From: Calycina herbarum
Taxonomy: Eukaryota > Ascomycota > Leotiomycetes > Helotiales > Pezizellaceae
Direction of reading: 5' to 3'
Length of the DNA: 64,000 nt
Assembly (NCBI GenBank): GCA_001414485.1
Contig: LLEY01000120.1
Coordinates: forward strand, 1 to 64,000
Position 1 is the first letter of the stretch; each line of letters opens with the position of its first letter. The translations under genes were made by a program, and so were the position numbers. Below are positions 21,331 to 32,440 of this stretch, in pieces. The notes beneath the pieces are model-generated. The model was not told the DNA's origin, made no database searches, and saw only the letters and a list, made by a program, of their open reading frames with translations.

Positions 21331-22693
21331 ACGTGTTTCACAAGCGAGCTGGCTATATAAGCGAGCTAGCTACTTTTCTAAATAACTTATTTTTAAATAT
21401 AAATTACTTAATACTAGAATATACTATTATATTATATAAGATACTATAAGATTATTTAGAGTTGTTACTATCTTTAGTATCTACTATTTCTACTTAACAA
21501 GTACGAGAATTATGTCTAATTTTACTATAACGCCTATAATACCTCTTTGCTTAAACCTTCTTTTTTATCTCTCTACTACTCTCTTAATTGCTATTTTCTA
21601 TAGAAGTAATTAAACTAATTACCTCCTCTATTATTAATATCTCTTAACTCTAAATATATTTCCTTTTACAACTCTTATACTTAGTTACTTTATAAAGATC
21701 TATAATTTCTTTTTATATTAATACTATTATCTAACCTATTATATTAACTCCTTAAATAACTATAATTTATTTGCGATTACCTAGCTAAACTTTTTTACGT
21801 CTCTTATATATCTCTAAACTTATAATAATAAGCTAAGATAATATAACACCTATTATAAAACCGGTCTTATTAAAATTATATATATCCTCGTCTATAATAC
21901 TATGTTTATTCTTAAATAACTATATAAGTATAAACTATAGATGTCACGATCCATAACTGAAGGCAAAGGCACAAGAGTATATATGTGTATATTCGAGAAT
22001 TTAAAGCTACAGTTCTAAGAACGAGGGAATGCGGAATATATACCCTACGAAAAAGGGGTATTCCTGCTAACTGTAAAGAGCCTTTAATCTCGTCATAAAT
22101 CCGTCCAAGCGTTGCGGCTCTGACGGTCACGTGTAGGACCGAGAATCACGTGTTACGGACCAGCGCCGTAACAATAGACTAATAATCCGCGGATCTTTAG
22201 TCAAAGCTTACTAATGATTATAAGAACGACTCTATTAAGTTTTTAGCTTAGGTATACGTTAAATAAAGTTGTCTAACTAGTTCCTATCTATAGGCTGTCT
22301 GTTGCGCTTCTTTAGTAAGTTGTTAGCTATATCTTATACTATATCCTTTATAAGCGAAAACCCTCTTAAATTCTACTTTAATATATACCTAATTATCGCC
22401 TCCTTCTCTAGCTTCGTAAGTTTCTTCGAATTAGGCTTATAATCGCGTCTTAGTTAGATTCCAGCGTGTCAGCTTAAAATAGTAGATCGAGAAGTATTAT
22501 AAGCCTTCGTAGCACTTCGTTAGGTAATTAACGCGTTGTTTTCGAGTACTTAGATAGCTAAGTTAATCTTGTTTTCGTTAGAAGACATTTAGGCGTTGTT
22601 TAGTAGAGATAATATAACTAGAAGTTGATGATTATTATAAAGTTTAAAAAGTAGCCAGCTCGCTTGTGTAGCCAGCTCGCTTGTGAAACACGT
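21331..22693 (-). mobile_element. Fot1/pogo-like DNA transposon, RIP-mutated
   Basis: Terminal inverted repeats of about 48 bp are clear: 21331 starts ACGTGTTTCACAAGCGAGCT and the reverse complement ends at 22693, each flanked by TA (21329-21330 and 22694-22695). On the minus strand from the ATG at 22588 the relic transposase reads MSSNENKINLAI, then SRSTILS and NSKKLTKLEKEAIIRYIL, interrupted by TAA/TAG stops. This matches the helix-turn-helix N-terminus of Fot1/pogo transposases. Without the inserted LTR the element is about 1.1 kb, shorter than full Fot1 (about 1.9 kb), so it is internally deleted. Stops and AT content fit RIP. Confidence 0.8.
21942..22173. mobile_element. Solo LTR nested in the Fot1-like element
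   Basis: A 232 bp sequence begins TGTCACGATCC and ends GCGCCGTAACA, the TG..CA rule for LTRs, and is flanked by the 5-bp duplication ATAGA (21937-21941 and 22174-22178). It is clearly less AT-rich than the surrounding transposon, so it inserted after, or escaped, the mutation that hit its host. There is no internal retrotransposon region, which indicates LTR-LTR recombination. Gypsy-type is likely from the 5-bp duplication but not proven. Confidence 0.8.
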
Positions 22694-23101
22694 TAGTCTT
22701 AATATATGATTTTAGTGTTTTCGAAACTTCGCTTAAATCACGTGCATGGCTCATTACTTTAAAACTCGGCCTTCGTATATAAACTATACTATTAAAACCT
22801 TTTTATATAGAGTCTGAGAGCTAAGATAATTTTCCACTTAGGCGGTACGATTTCCACGACTTTGTTGCCCAGATTTTGGAGCCTGAAGATGTTTGATGAT
22901 GGATACGAAGTCCAATGCCTTAGCCAAATACCATGGAATGCTCGACTGGCAGAATCAAAGCCGATACTCATCGTAAAATGATCGAGCAAGAGGTATAGGA
23001 ATATTGGCTTGTATTACAAGAGTGGTATTGTACATAATGTCGGAGTTCTATCTCAAAAATGCCAGCAGATTTTCCCCTCTGAACGCCATTTATATGCCCT
23101 G
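22694..23101. other. Border between repeat DNA and core genes
   Basis: AT-rich until about 22830, then normal composition. No gene; the right part is the 3' flank of the COQ10 gene. Confidence 0.4.
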
Positions 23102-23851
23102 TTATACACGATGTTGTTTTGTCGCGCCAACACCCCCATCTAAATTACTTTCCTCGGGTATTGCGGTACGAGACCCGCCCAGTACTTTTCTCGCCCTAGC
23201 TTCGAATGCCTCGATCATTATTCCTGCCACCTTTGGCGCGACTGCCTTGCTTAGCGCAGCATATACTGGATTTCCGAATTGGAAGTCGATTGATAGACGA
23301 ACCTCTGTCCGATCTCTTGCCTCGTGCTCCGATTTGTCTGTTTGTGGAGTCCCAGAGGGAGGTTTGTAGTGGAAAGGCTTGACGGTCCACCTTGTGCTTA
23401 ACGACTGAAATATGCTATTTGCTTTTGCCGGGCTGTTGAATGTAGCAGCGTGGTGTGCCAATTCTGATTTTGGCAGACTTGTGAGCGCATCGCCTCCTAA
23501 TGCTTCAACGACTAAGCCTGGTATACAAAATGTTCTCGAAGTAAAGGTTTCTTCGAGGCCGGCCCAACCCACTTTCAGGTCTGCTTCCGAGGGCCATCGC
23601 TTCCCATTTGCATCTGGCTCTGACCATTTCGTGACCTTTGAATCTTGACAGTAAGGGAGGAAGGTAGAATAGCTGTCGATATCTGCGATGATGGTGTAGA
23701 GGCTGCTCGATTTGTATGGGAGGATTCGCGTTGCCGTCAAGCTTTGTGCTTCAGCTCCTGGGAGGCCCGGAAGGGTTATGAAGCTTCGTGAAGCGGATGT
23801 ATGAGGTCGCAGAGAGCGGAATGCGCTTTGCGGTCGGAGAGTTCGAAGCAT
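23102..23851 (-). CDS. COQ10: Coenzyme Q-binding protein COQ10, mitochondrial
   Basis: Single exon, 249 residues. The N-terminus (MLRTLRPQSAFRSLRPHTSAS) is basic and Ser-rich, a typical mitochondrial presequence. The START/polyketide-cyclase-like domain follows with the COQ10 hallmarks RILPYKSSSLYTIIADIDSY, FLPYCQDSKV, DLKVGWAGLEETFTS and the C-terminal NPVYAALSKAVAPKVAGIMI with its long helix. COQ10 binds ubiquinone in the inner membrane and supports its synthesis and delivery to respiratory complexes. An insertion (about residues 110-180, with SGTPQTDKSEHEARD) is longer than in yeast but common in filamentous fungi. The start is divergent from the tRNA methyltransferase gene. Confidence 0.92.
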   Translation of the reverse strand: MLRTLRPQSAFRSLRPHTSASRSFITLPGLPGAEAQSLTATRILPYKSSSLYTIIADIDSYSTFLPYCQDSKVTKWSEPDANGKRWPSEADLKVGWAGLEETFTSRTFCIPGLVVEALGGDALTSLPKSELAHHAATFNSPAKANSIFQSLSTRWTVKPFHYKPPSGTPQTDKSEHEARDRTEVRLSIDFQFGNPVYAALSKAVAPKVAGIMIEAFEARARKVLGGSRTAIPEESNLDGGVGATKQHRV

Positions 23852-24217
23852 AACTTTCGACGTGGCGAGGAAGGATTGTGGCTGTGGTGGGTATTGTATT
23901 AGAGGCTTTCGAAAATAAGAAGCAGAATTGAAAGAAATGTTAGCACAAGTCCATGGCGAGAGACGAAGGGTAGATTACTCGTGAGGTCATTGACTCTGTA
24001 CTGGACATAATTTTGGTGGAGCTTCTTCGAGATCCGAGCTTGCAGGGATAGCAGCGGCAGAAAAGACTCACCGCCCTCTGCCCCCCCCTCAAATAAATTT
24101 TCTTTCTCGCACCGCTTTCTTCCTCTCCCTCCTCCAACACCAAACTCCAACTTCGCGACAACTCCTATGTGCTCAAGTCAACTTGCCAGTGGAAGCTCAT
24201 TAGAGCTAAGTTGAGTC
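23852..24217. promoter_or_regulatory. Bidirectional promoter region, COQ10 / tRNA methyltransferase
   Basis: Only 366 bp separate the two divergent start codons, so both promoters must overlap or abut here. A long C/T-rich stretch lies at about 24085-24160 on the plus strand, common just upstream of fungal start sites. No specific factor site was identified. Confidence 0.5.
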
Positions 24218-25505
24218 ATGGAGTCGAGTCAGAGCAGGGAAAGGGCAGTTCCTGTGCCAGACCTTTCCCAATTGACATTGGCCCCGACCGAGGACCAGGC
24301 GGTCGCGATTGATGGCGCGGAGCCTACCATAATCCCACCTCACCTCTCTCACGATCCCGAGAACAACCTCAAAAGGAGCGATCCCTTTCAATTCGGATCT
24401 CGCTACCTGAGCGAGACAGAAAACGTGTTCCAGTTCAATGCCTGGGATCACGTAGAAACTGATGATACTTACAAGGAGTATGCAGAAGAACAATACGCAA
24501 AGCAGCGCGAAGCACCCGTCTCCGATTTCGATAAAAGTAAGCAACCTCTCTCTTTCTCGCACACTCTCTGGTGGTTCTGCCGCTGCTTCCTGATGATTGA
24601 ATACAAGCATAGTTCATCTGAGGTTACTAGCCCATGAACGAATCAAATTCGCAATGTCTTTCGCTCCTATCTGATAGCATTCTCATACACACAATATTGT
24701 CTCGAGTCATTTGTGTGCCATCGCTAACAATTCAAAAGGCAGATTCAACGGCGACCCCGCAAAATGGTGGAATAACTTTTACAAGAACAATGCTGCCAAC
24801 TTCTTCAAAGACCGCAAATGGCTTCAACAAGAATTTCCTGTCCTGATTGATATCACGAAGCCGGACGCTGGACCCTTCACACTTCTTGAGGTTGGCGCAG
24901 GAGCTGGAAACACTGCATTCCCTATCTTGTCACGTAACCAGAATCCAAGTCTCAAAATACATGCCTGCGATTTTTCCAAGAAAGCCGTCGAAGTAATTCG
25001 TGCGAACGAGGCGTATGATCCACAAAATATACAGGCCGATGTTTGGGATGCCGCCAGTGATGAGCTCCCACCTGGCTTGGGCGAGGGAAGTGTTGACTAT
25101 GTCTTGATGATCTTTATCTTCTCGGCCCTTTCACCATCTCAATGGAAACAAGCTGTGCACAACATATTAAGAGTTCTTAAACCCGGCGGAGAGGTGTTGT
25201 TCCGTGATTATGGTCGAGGGGATCTGGCTCAAGTGCGCTTCAAGAAGGGAAGATATCTAGAAGAAAACTTTTACATTCGAGGGGATGGTACTAGAGTTTA
25301 CTTTTTCGAAAAGGATGAGCTTATCGATATCTGGATTGGAGAGGAGGCTGAGGATGTTGCTGCTGAAAATACCCCGGGTCCTTGCTTCGAAGTCGTTGAT
25401 CTTGGTGTAGACAGAAGACTGTTGGTCAACCGGGCCAAGCAGTTGAAGATGTATAGATGTTGGTTGCAAGGTCGCTTCCGAAAGCAAGGTACAAAGGCTA
25501 CTTGA
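24218..25505 (+). CDS. tRNA(m3C) methyltransferase, Trm140/METTL2 type
   Basis: Exons 24218-24536 and 24739-25505 splice in phase 1 (GTAAGC donor, AAG acceptor, 202 bp intron), giving 361 residues. After an N-terminal family segment (FGSRYLSETENVFQFNAWDH, EYAEEQYAKQ, SDFDK) come KWWNNFYKNNAANFFKDRKW and the SAM-binding motif LEVGAGAGNTAFPIL. Then follow the acidic loop HACDFSKKAVEV, MIFIFSALSP, LKPGGEVLFRDYGRGDLAQ and YIRGDGTRVYFF, all strongly conserved in METTL2/6/8 and yeast Trm140. The enzyme makes 3-methylcytidine at position 32 of certain tRNAs in the cytoplasm. The yeast actin-binding fusion domain is absent. The acceptor used here adds one Ser; a nearby AG could shift this by a residue. 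Confidence 0.92.
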
Positions 25506-26414
25506 GAAATAAAAACACTATTACCATTGATATTTGTCTATTGGTGTGGGAGTTTGATATGCTTTTGATACTCCATGTAAGACCGGAAAGTTTCGCACAA
25601 TATTAGGTTACTAAACATCCCGAGGGCAATTCACTGACCTTGACGAGGTGAGGTGAGGAATTCGGACAAGTGCTCAACTTGACTGACCTCAACTCGTTGC
25701 AGGTCGCTCTGTTTTACCTACCGTAGACATTTTGCCATTACGTGCGAGTAAGCTGTGAGTTACTCGTGTAGGCTGCCAAGTAAGTCTCGAGTAAGCCATG
25801 AGTTACCCACGAGTAAGCCGAGAGTAAGCCGAGAGGAACCCAACAATGTCTAGCCACCTCATCAAGAAGCAAAAGCAACCCAAAGAAAAGCAAGCCACAA
25901 TCTCTCATTATGTTTTGAAGTCCCCTATTGTAAAATTCTTTTATAGGAAAAATTGTTTTGGCTTTGGAGCTAATTCTTTCTTGGGTGGAAAAGTCTCAAG
26001 TTCAAAATTGCTACTTGTTAACTTTTCACACCAGCACTCGCTACGCCCTTACCATTTCGCCCTTACATTAGATTCGGAAGTTATATAGCCCTTGGAAAGC
26101 GGTTTGCTCAGCGAGCGCTTGCCTTGGAAAGCATATGAAATTCATGACAAAGTTTGATGATGTATGTCACAAATGAGTTGATCAGCTGGTATAATAAATG
26201 CAAGTAGTTGGAGAGAGCAAAAAAGAACAAGAGGCATAAAAAATAATAAAAATAGAGGGAACCCGAGGGAAGTAAGTGAAGGAGGAGTAGCAGTGCTCCA
26301 AGAAACATCAGAGTTGGGATCGAAACCGTAAATCATATTATTATCATTAACTCGTCCTTCCAATCCTCCAATCTTCTAAACTGCCTTCCATCTGCTCCAC
26401 ACTCACAGACCTTA
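25506..26414. other. Gap with GAGTAAGCC-type short repeats
   Basis: At about 25746-25838 imperfect copies of GAGTAAGCC and GAGTTACCC alternate (AGTAAGCTGTGAGTTAC, GAGTAAGCCATGAGTTACCC, GAGTAAGCCGAGAGTAAGCC). A small 80-codon ORF at 25849-26088 (MSSHLIKKQKQPKEKQATIS) follows, without a known motif. The right end is the 3' flank of the Q/P-rich gene. No other feature is visible. Confidence 0.45.
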
Positions 26415-28816
26415 CTACCTCATAGGATACCCCGTAGGCACAGGAACCGGCTGTTGTACTTGTTGACCACCTTGCATCTGTACTTGTCCCATAAACTGCT
26501 GCTGTTGCGGCTGTTGAGCATTTCCCCACTGCCAACCCTGAGCTCCTTGAATTTGCTGTGGTTGTTGTGGTTGTTGAGGTTGAGTATACATCTGCCCCAT
26601 CATCTGAGGTTGCGTTCCCATACCCATATTCCCTTGAATTTGCTGCCCAGGTTGCTGAACCTGATAAACAGGCTGTTGAACCTTCGGCTGCTCATGATAC
26701 ATATCCGGTCTATAAACCGGCGGTTGCGGCGTACTAATCCTCGGTGCCTGTACTGGATTCACATTCCCAAAGTAATCCTGCTTCCCAACTGGTGATACAG
26801 GGGGGATATTCGTCGTCCCAGGTGGGGGAGGGAAATACATGCTTGAAGCTGGTGTAGAAGGAGAGGGTGTGTAGATTGTTTGGGATATACTGTGGCGGTG
26901 TTGTGAAGGGTTGTAGAGTGACTGGCCTGTTGATTGGGGCGAGACGGGGGATAGCATTTGGGGTGGGTTATTTGGGTATCGCGGGTTTGGGGTGTAGAGG
27001 GGGAGGGAGGTGATGGATTGGGTGCGTGAAGGGGCTTGAGATGGGGCTTGAGAACAGTAGCCGCTGTCGTGGCGTTGGAAATCTGGGTGTGGTGGTTTTG
27101 GACCTGTGTTGACGTATGTTTGTTGTTGTTGCGTCTGTTGGATGACTTGTGGTTGTTGATTTTGCTGCTGGTATGGAATCTGGGGTTGGTTTTGGATAGG
27201 CGGAGGTGGTGGAAGAGATGCTTGTTGTTGAGAATATTGTTGCTGTTGTTGGTTCTGAGGTGGAGGGGAGGGTATCTGTTGCTGAGCAAATTGCTGTTGA
27301 GTTTGAGGTGGAGGTGAAGGAAATTGATTCTGGGCCGGGGTAGCACTTTGCTGGTTCTGTAATGCGGTATCATATTGTGGCGGAGGTGTATTCATTGGCG
27401 AAGGCACAGTCGTTGCCGCTTGAGGTAGAGGAGAGAGACGTTGGCTAGCTTGTGCCGGCTGGGGTGTGGGCGTAGGCGAAGACATATATGCTTGGTGATC
27501 AGAGCAGCCAAGTCCCCCAGATTGTGGAGGCGGAGTTCTTGTTGCTAGCTGAGACTGAATTGTTTCCACCGTGACTTGCTGTAATACTGGTGGAGGCTCT
27601 ACTGCTATGCTCCTTTTTTCGAGTTCCATTTGAAGTAGACGTGCTTTGAGAAGAGCAATTTCTTGTTCCATTGCACTCTCAGGACTTTGGACGAAATGTG
27701 TGTCAGTTGGAAGCTCATTTACCACACTAATATCTATTAGTAATATTCTAACGCGGGGGGGAAAAGGGGGTTAGCGAACATTTGTGGAGTTTGCATAGCT
27801 AGAGATTGTGGTTTCTCGTTTTGAGAGGAAGCTGGTGCTGAATTCGAACCGGATGGAGAATAAACAGGCAAAGGCTCAGAAAATGGTGGTGGGAATCCTT
27901 GCTGGTTTGCTGACTGCACAGGATAGGTCTCTCCTTGTTTCTCTGAAGGATAGCCTCCATTTTGAGGTTGGGGTGTAGGCTGATGAGATTTCTGGAATGG
28001 TTGTTGAAACGTCTGTTGTGCTTGTTGGTATTGAGGAGCTTGCTGAACTGAGTTCATAGATGGCACTCTTTGTTGGGCAAAACCTTGCTGATGAGAAACC
28101 TGTTGATATGATACTGTGTTGTATTGAGGGGCTGGCGTGGAAGGTGTCGATACCGGTATTGGTACCGGTACATATCCCAGCTTCGGATCTTGAACAAGTT
28201 GATATCCTGGTTGAATTGCCATTGCAACCATCCCTGGTGGAGCAGAAACCCCTTGTATCTGGTACATGCCTTGAGGGATTTGTATCGCCTGCTGTTGTGC
28301 CGTCATACCCGCCTGCTGCTTCTGGAAGTTTTGATGTTGTTGATGTAGCTTGTGTTCTGCCTTTTTCTTCGTATGATCGTCGTGTTTCTGCTCCAAAATA
28401 GCCCCCGTTCCATCAAGTGCAGCGTGGGCAACGACGTATTCAACCCCCTTCGCTCCGACCTCGCCCCCGATCATTTCTGCTCCTGGTCCAGCGAGTCCGA
28501 GTGTGAGCCCAGAGATGGCTCCGGCAACAGCCATCGGGGCGACGACATCACGCTTTCGGGTGTTGTGTGTTGCACCTCGCGCCTGAAGTCCGGCTTCGAT
28601 TATCTCTCTCTTCTTTCTCGCATTATGAATTCGAGGTGCTGATAATCCAAGACCGATGAGGGAAACTCCACCTGTGACTGGCGAAAATAGCACTGAGGTC
28701 GCGGTACTTGTTGCCCCTCCGGCTATCTGTCGTGTGTAATTTTCCCATTCTTTATGTAGCTGTTCTGTGGACAGCGTATTGACCTTCTGCTGGTACTGAA
28801 CGTAATCGAAAGGCAT
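26415..28816 (-). CDS. Q/P-rich low-complexity protein with conserved N-terminal domain
   Basis: Two exons, 28816-27780 and 27726-26415, join in phase 2 across a 53 bp intron with a weak GTTCGC donor but a good TTACTAAT branch site and TAG acceptor; the product has 782 residues. Residues 1-170 form a compact-looking region starting MPFDYVQYQQKVNTLSTEQL, with Gly/Ala-rich segments (FSPVTGGVSLIGLGLS, GAISGLTLGLAGPGAEMIGG) that could insert in or pass a membrane. From about 170 on the protein is dominated by Gln, Pro, Ser and Asn with QQ runs, a prion-like composition. A short charged coiled coil (EQEIALLKARLLQMELEKR) begins exon 2. The function is unknown; the N-terminal region is seen in other filamentous fungi, from memory. 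Without the intron the two halves would be separate ORFs. Confidence 0.75.
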
Positions 28817-31147
28817 CGTGAGGAACTGGTATGAATGAACGGCTGTACGACCCAGATGAAGTCAAAAAGAAGGATATATCACCTGCTAGAGGTACGCATT
28901 CTGAAAGAAGGTGGGGGAGTGTTCAAGTATTTGTTACGAGCCGCACGGAAATCCCCCCTCCAATCCCCCACAACTTCAAAAGCAACCCCTCGGTACCAAG
29001 AATCCGCCTCGTTAAAACAGAAGCAATTCTAAGAATGGAAATGTGGCGTAAATTGATGTCTTTGATAAGTCAGGCTCGACCTCCACGGGCTGGACTCAGC
29101 CGCAGCTGATGGTTTTAACAACCGTGATTCGCCAAAAATTGACGGAAACGCTGGAGTCACCACTGAAAAGGGAAGTCTGGCCTCTGTAGCCATCGAGACT
29201 GCATGAGGCCATCTCCCGTCTCAGAATTTCAATAACTCTAACCTCAAGGCGGCGTGACAGCGCAGCAGCAAGGCTCACAGCGAAAATGTCCGAAAGGTTG
29301 CAGAAACATGGAACACCATCGGGATTTTTGCTTCATACTATTGGTGTCGCTAAATTGAAGAAAAGAACAATACTAGCAGACACAAAAAGAAGCTATAAAA
29401 AAATGACAATCACTCACTTGAGTGACGACTCGAGAAAGGTAACTCCGAGAACAAAGTCCGAGACAGAGCACTACCCTGCAACGTGTCAAATACCACCACG
29501 ATGGTCGAGTACGCGACTAGGTAGAGTAACTATTCCTCTAGGGGATTAAAATCAACAGAAGAAACACCAAGCGCAACCTCATCCAATTGCCAGCTCACTC
29601 AGCTGTGACTCGAATACCACCTACACAACGTCCAGGCAGCGCCCTCGCAACTTCCTCTCCACGCGGGGACGTACATAATTCTCGCAAAATCAATCGATCA
29701 AGGAAAGGGGTTGCGTCTTTGTATTCGAGAAAGTCGCCCACTATCTGTTGCTGAATGGATGGGCTTCGGCGAATTTATCGAGGAAATATTCTGGAAATGA
29801 CCTGGTCACGGCCTTCCATCACCCAATGATGTGGCCTCGCGTAGGTTCGTTGTCTGCTGTGCTGCATGCCACTACTCGTACATCGTAGGTTTTTACTCCA
29901 CATTCACATATCGAATTGTTGACTTTGACATTTGACATGTTGAAGCTGTCAAGATTCTTATCAAAAGAATCAAAGTAAGCGAGTCATGGAAAGGGGAAAG
30001 CGCATTGGGAAGGAGCAAGGGACTTAATCTGGTGATTGGTTCAAGTTCCCCCCACACTTTCAATCCAGCCTAGTGGCCAACAACGACAACGTTCACCCTT
30101 TCTGTTCTGTTGCATCTTGTTTCTTCTTGTCTATTCATATCAACTTCATACTGCATCTCGAATATCACTCATTCTTTCTTTAAATCCCGCTGGACAGGAG
30201 TCTTCTCAACACTTCGTGTCTAATTCACTTGCATGAAAGCTCATGAGACAATATCACATGGGATAGTTTCGAGTCCGCCAAGTCTCGACATTAGTTCCTC
30301 AACTTCTTCCGGCTCTGAAAATCCGGGGACTTCTCGGGGTGGGAAATCTGAAATCTTAGCCTTCTTGTACCTTGCTGAAACGCAAGGCTTAAAGTCCCGC
30401 TCCTTGCGATTCAACACGAGGCTGGTCCTTGAAAGTTCCCAGTTGTTGGTTGGCCTTTAGCTCTCACAAGATTGTTCACGAGTACTCGTACACATCATCG
30501 CCCATTCGCAACGCATTGCAACATTCAAGCATCTACCATACAAAAGTCCATTTGCATTTGGATTCGCCACAACTATCTAACATAGCTTCCCACGCGCTTC
30601 TATATCACTCTTTCCTTCTTTCTTCCTATCGGGTCGAAACAGTCACCAAGGGCGAGTTTCGATCCTCACTCGAAAATCTCCTATTCAACGGCATAAATTC
30701 CTAATTAGGTAACCACAGAGACGCATTCTGAGAAAGAGCCAGTGTTCCATACGATTGCCGGTTGGATCCGTTTCCTGTTCCGGCGTCTCCATCGATCTCA
30801 CCAAGGCCATGTCTTACGGCATATCTTAAACCCTTGCGCAACTCCCACCCCACTTCACCCCCTCGACTCTTCATGCCGAATAAAGAACAACAGCTTTACA
30901 CTTCTCATTGGACGGCCTCTCCGTACTCGACAGTATTCAGGTCCACTAGACAGGTCATCCCAGTGTAACTTTCTCCTTCAGTCCCTTCTATCAAACCTTC
31001 CACCGCGTGGGCCTTACCTACTTTCGACTATTATTATACAGGTTGTATAACACAGGGCTGGAGAGGAATAGGGCCGAATCCACTTGACGGGCTGTGGCAT
31101 CTCAAGTTAAGGGGTCTAGGGTTTCTGAGGTGTTTATATATGGATAG
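28817..31147. promoter_or_regulatory. 2.3 kb divergent intergenic region
   Basis: It lies between the starts of the Q/P-rich gene and the membrane-protein gene. Several short ORFs exist (29286-29549, 30233-30460, 30742-31050) but none has a motif or convincing splicing. The plus-strand part from about 30050 to 30960 is C/T-rich, suggesting a long 5' leader for the gene at 31148. That is inference. Confidence 0.4.
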
Positions 31148-32440
31148 ATGGCATTCTCCAGACTCTCCGACGTCTTTGGACGTTGGACTGGCAATGAACG
31201 ATATGATTATACCAAAATGAAATCCCAACCCAACAACAACCGGAATCCGGGCCCTCGAACATCATTTGTGGAATCCCTGGACAACCGAGAACGATTCTCC
31301 CAATGGCCAAACTTCAGCATCGAACAGGAATACCAGAACCAACATGACCGACGTTCTTCGACGGATGAGATCCTCTTTACTACTCCCACTTCAATGTCAA
31401 AGCCTGGTCGCTGTCTTCAATTGATGTGTATCAAATATCCCATTCGAGACATGGCTTGGGCAACTGGAATTGTCTTTACCATTGGATCAGCACTCTTCGT
31501 CATCAACGGATTCTTCCTCGTTCTCCCAGTCGTGGCACCAAACCTGACCTTCGCCACCGAAGCTTCCTACGCGGCACCTATCACCTCTCTGGCCGGAGGA
31601 ATCATCTTCGTCGTTGGAGGATTAGCAGGATATCTAGAAGGACTAAATGCCAAACGAGGAGGAGGTATGCTGGTAACGCAAGGAATCAGAGTTGATCGTG
31701 AAGTGTCAAGTATGGAAGTCGGTATGAAGAGTGATGAAATCTCCTTGCCCCTCAGCGACACCTCCTCAAGCGACAACATTTCCTTGCGACAAACCCCGCG
31801 AGCGACAAGCCCTAGTGTAGCCACCACCCATCCAAGACACGTCTATCCAAGCGACACCTATCCAAGCGATACCTATCCAACAACAAACATCTACTCGAGT
31901 GCCACACAAACCGTCTATCCAAATGCAACCTCACACAACATCACCAATGCAACACCCCAATTAGCTATGCGCGGCTCCCCAACCTTCATCTGGATCCCCT
32001 CCCTGCGCCAACTAAGCACACACTACCTACGCGACCAAGCCTTCATGGGAGCCCTAATCCAATTCATCGGGACCTTCATCTTCCTCTTCGCCATCATAAC
32101 CGGACTCCCCGGCGTCATGGACCTAACAAATATCCCCATCCTCTTCCTCTGGAACCTCTTTCCCGCCACCCTAGGCGGCGTGCTCTTCGTCACAGCCTCG
32201 ACATTGCAAATGCTTTCCGCGCAGGACAAATGGTATGTACCCAAACCTCTGAGTGTGGAATGGCATTTGGGCGCTTCGAATTTGATTGGGAGTATTGGGT
32301 TCACACTTGCGGGTGCCTTGCCGTATTTTCAGACTGCGGATGCGAGTTTGCAGGCTAGTCTTGCGAGTTTGTGGGGGAGTTGGGCGTTTCTTGTGGGCAG
32401 TTTCTTGCAGTGGTATTGTGCTATGGGGAAGTATGCTTGA
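31148..32440 (+). CDS. Multi-pass membrane protein of unknown function
   Basis: A single exon of 430 residues. The cytosolic-looking N-terminus (about 90 residues) is rich in Asn, Arg and Ser. Membrane segments are visible at about 102-125 (ATGIVFTIGSALFVINGFFL), 138-160 (ITSLAGGIIFVVGGLAGYL), 300-322 (GALIQFIGTFIFLFAIITGL), 335-357, 375-395 and 405-425. The loop between the second and third is long, Ser/Thr/Pro-rich and holds a small repeat (YPSDTYPSDTYPTTN, about 31848-31890) with potential N-glycosylation sites (NATSHNITNAT). The family occurs widely in filamentous ascomycetes as 'integral membrane protein', from memory; no transporter motif is evident. Confidence 0.8.
   Translation: MAFSRLSDVFGRWTGNERYDYTKMKSQPNNNRNPGPRTSFVESLDNRERFSQWPNFSIEQEYQNQHDRRSSTDEILFTTPTSMSKPGRCLQLMCIKYPIRDMAWATGIVFTIGSALFVINGFFLVLPVVAPNLTFATEASYAAPITSLAGGIIFVVGGLAGYLEGLNAKRGGGMLVTQGIRVDREVSSMEVGMKSDEISLPLSDTSSSDNISLRQTPRATSPSVATTHPRHVYPSDTYPSDTYPTTNIYSSATQTVYPNATSHNITNATPQLAMRGSPTFIWIPSLRQLSTHYLRDQAFMGALIQFIGTFIFLFAIITGLPGVMDLTNIPILFLWNLFPATLGGVLFVTASTLQMLSAQDKWYVPKPLSVEWHLGASNLIGSIGFTLAGALPYFQTADASLQASLASLWGSWAFLVGSFLQWYCAMGKYA

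Noticed and set aside
26454..27317. Plus-strand Leu-rich ORFs
   Set aside because: They are the antisense of CAA/CAG-rich codons of the Q/P-rich gene.
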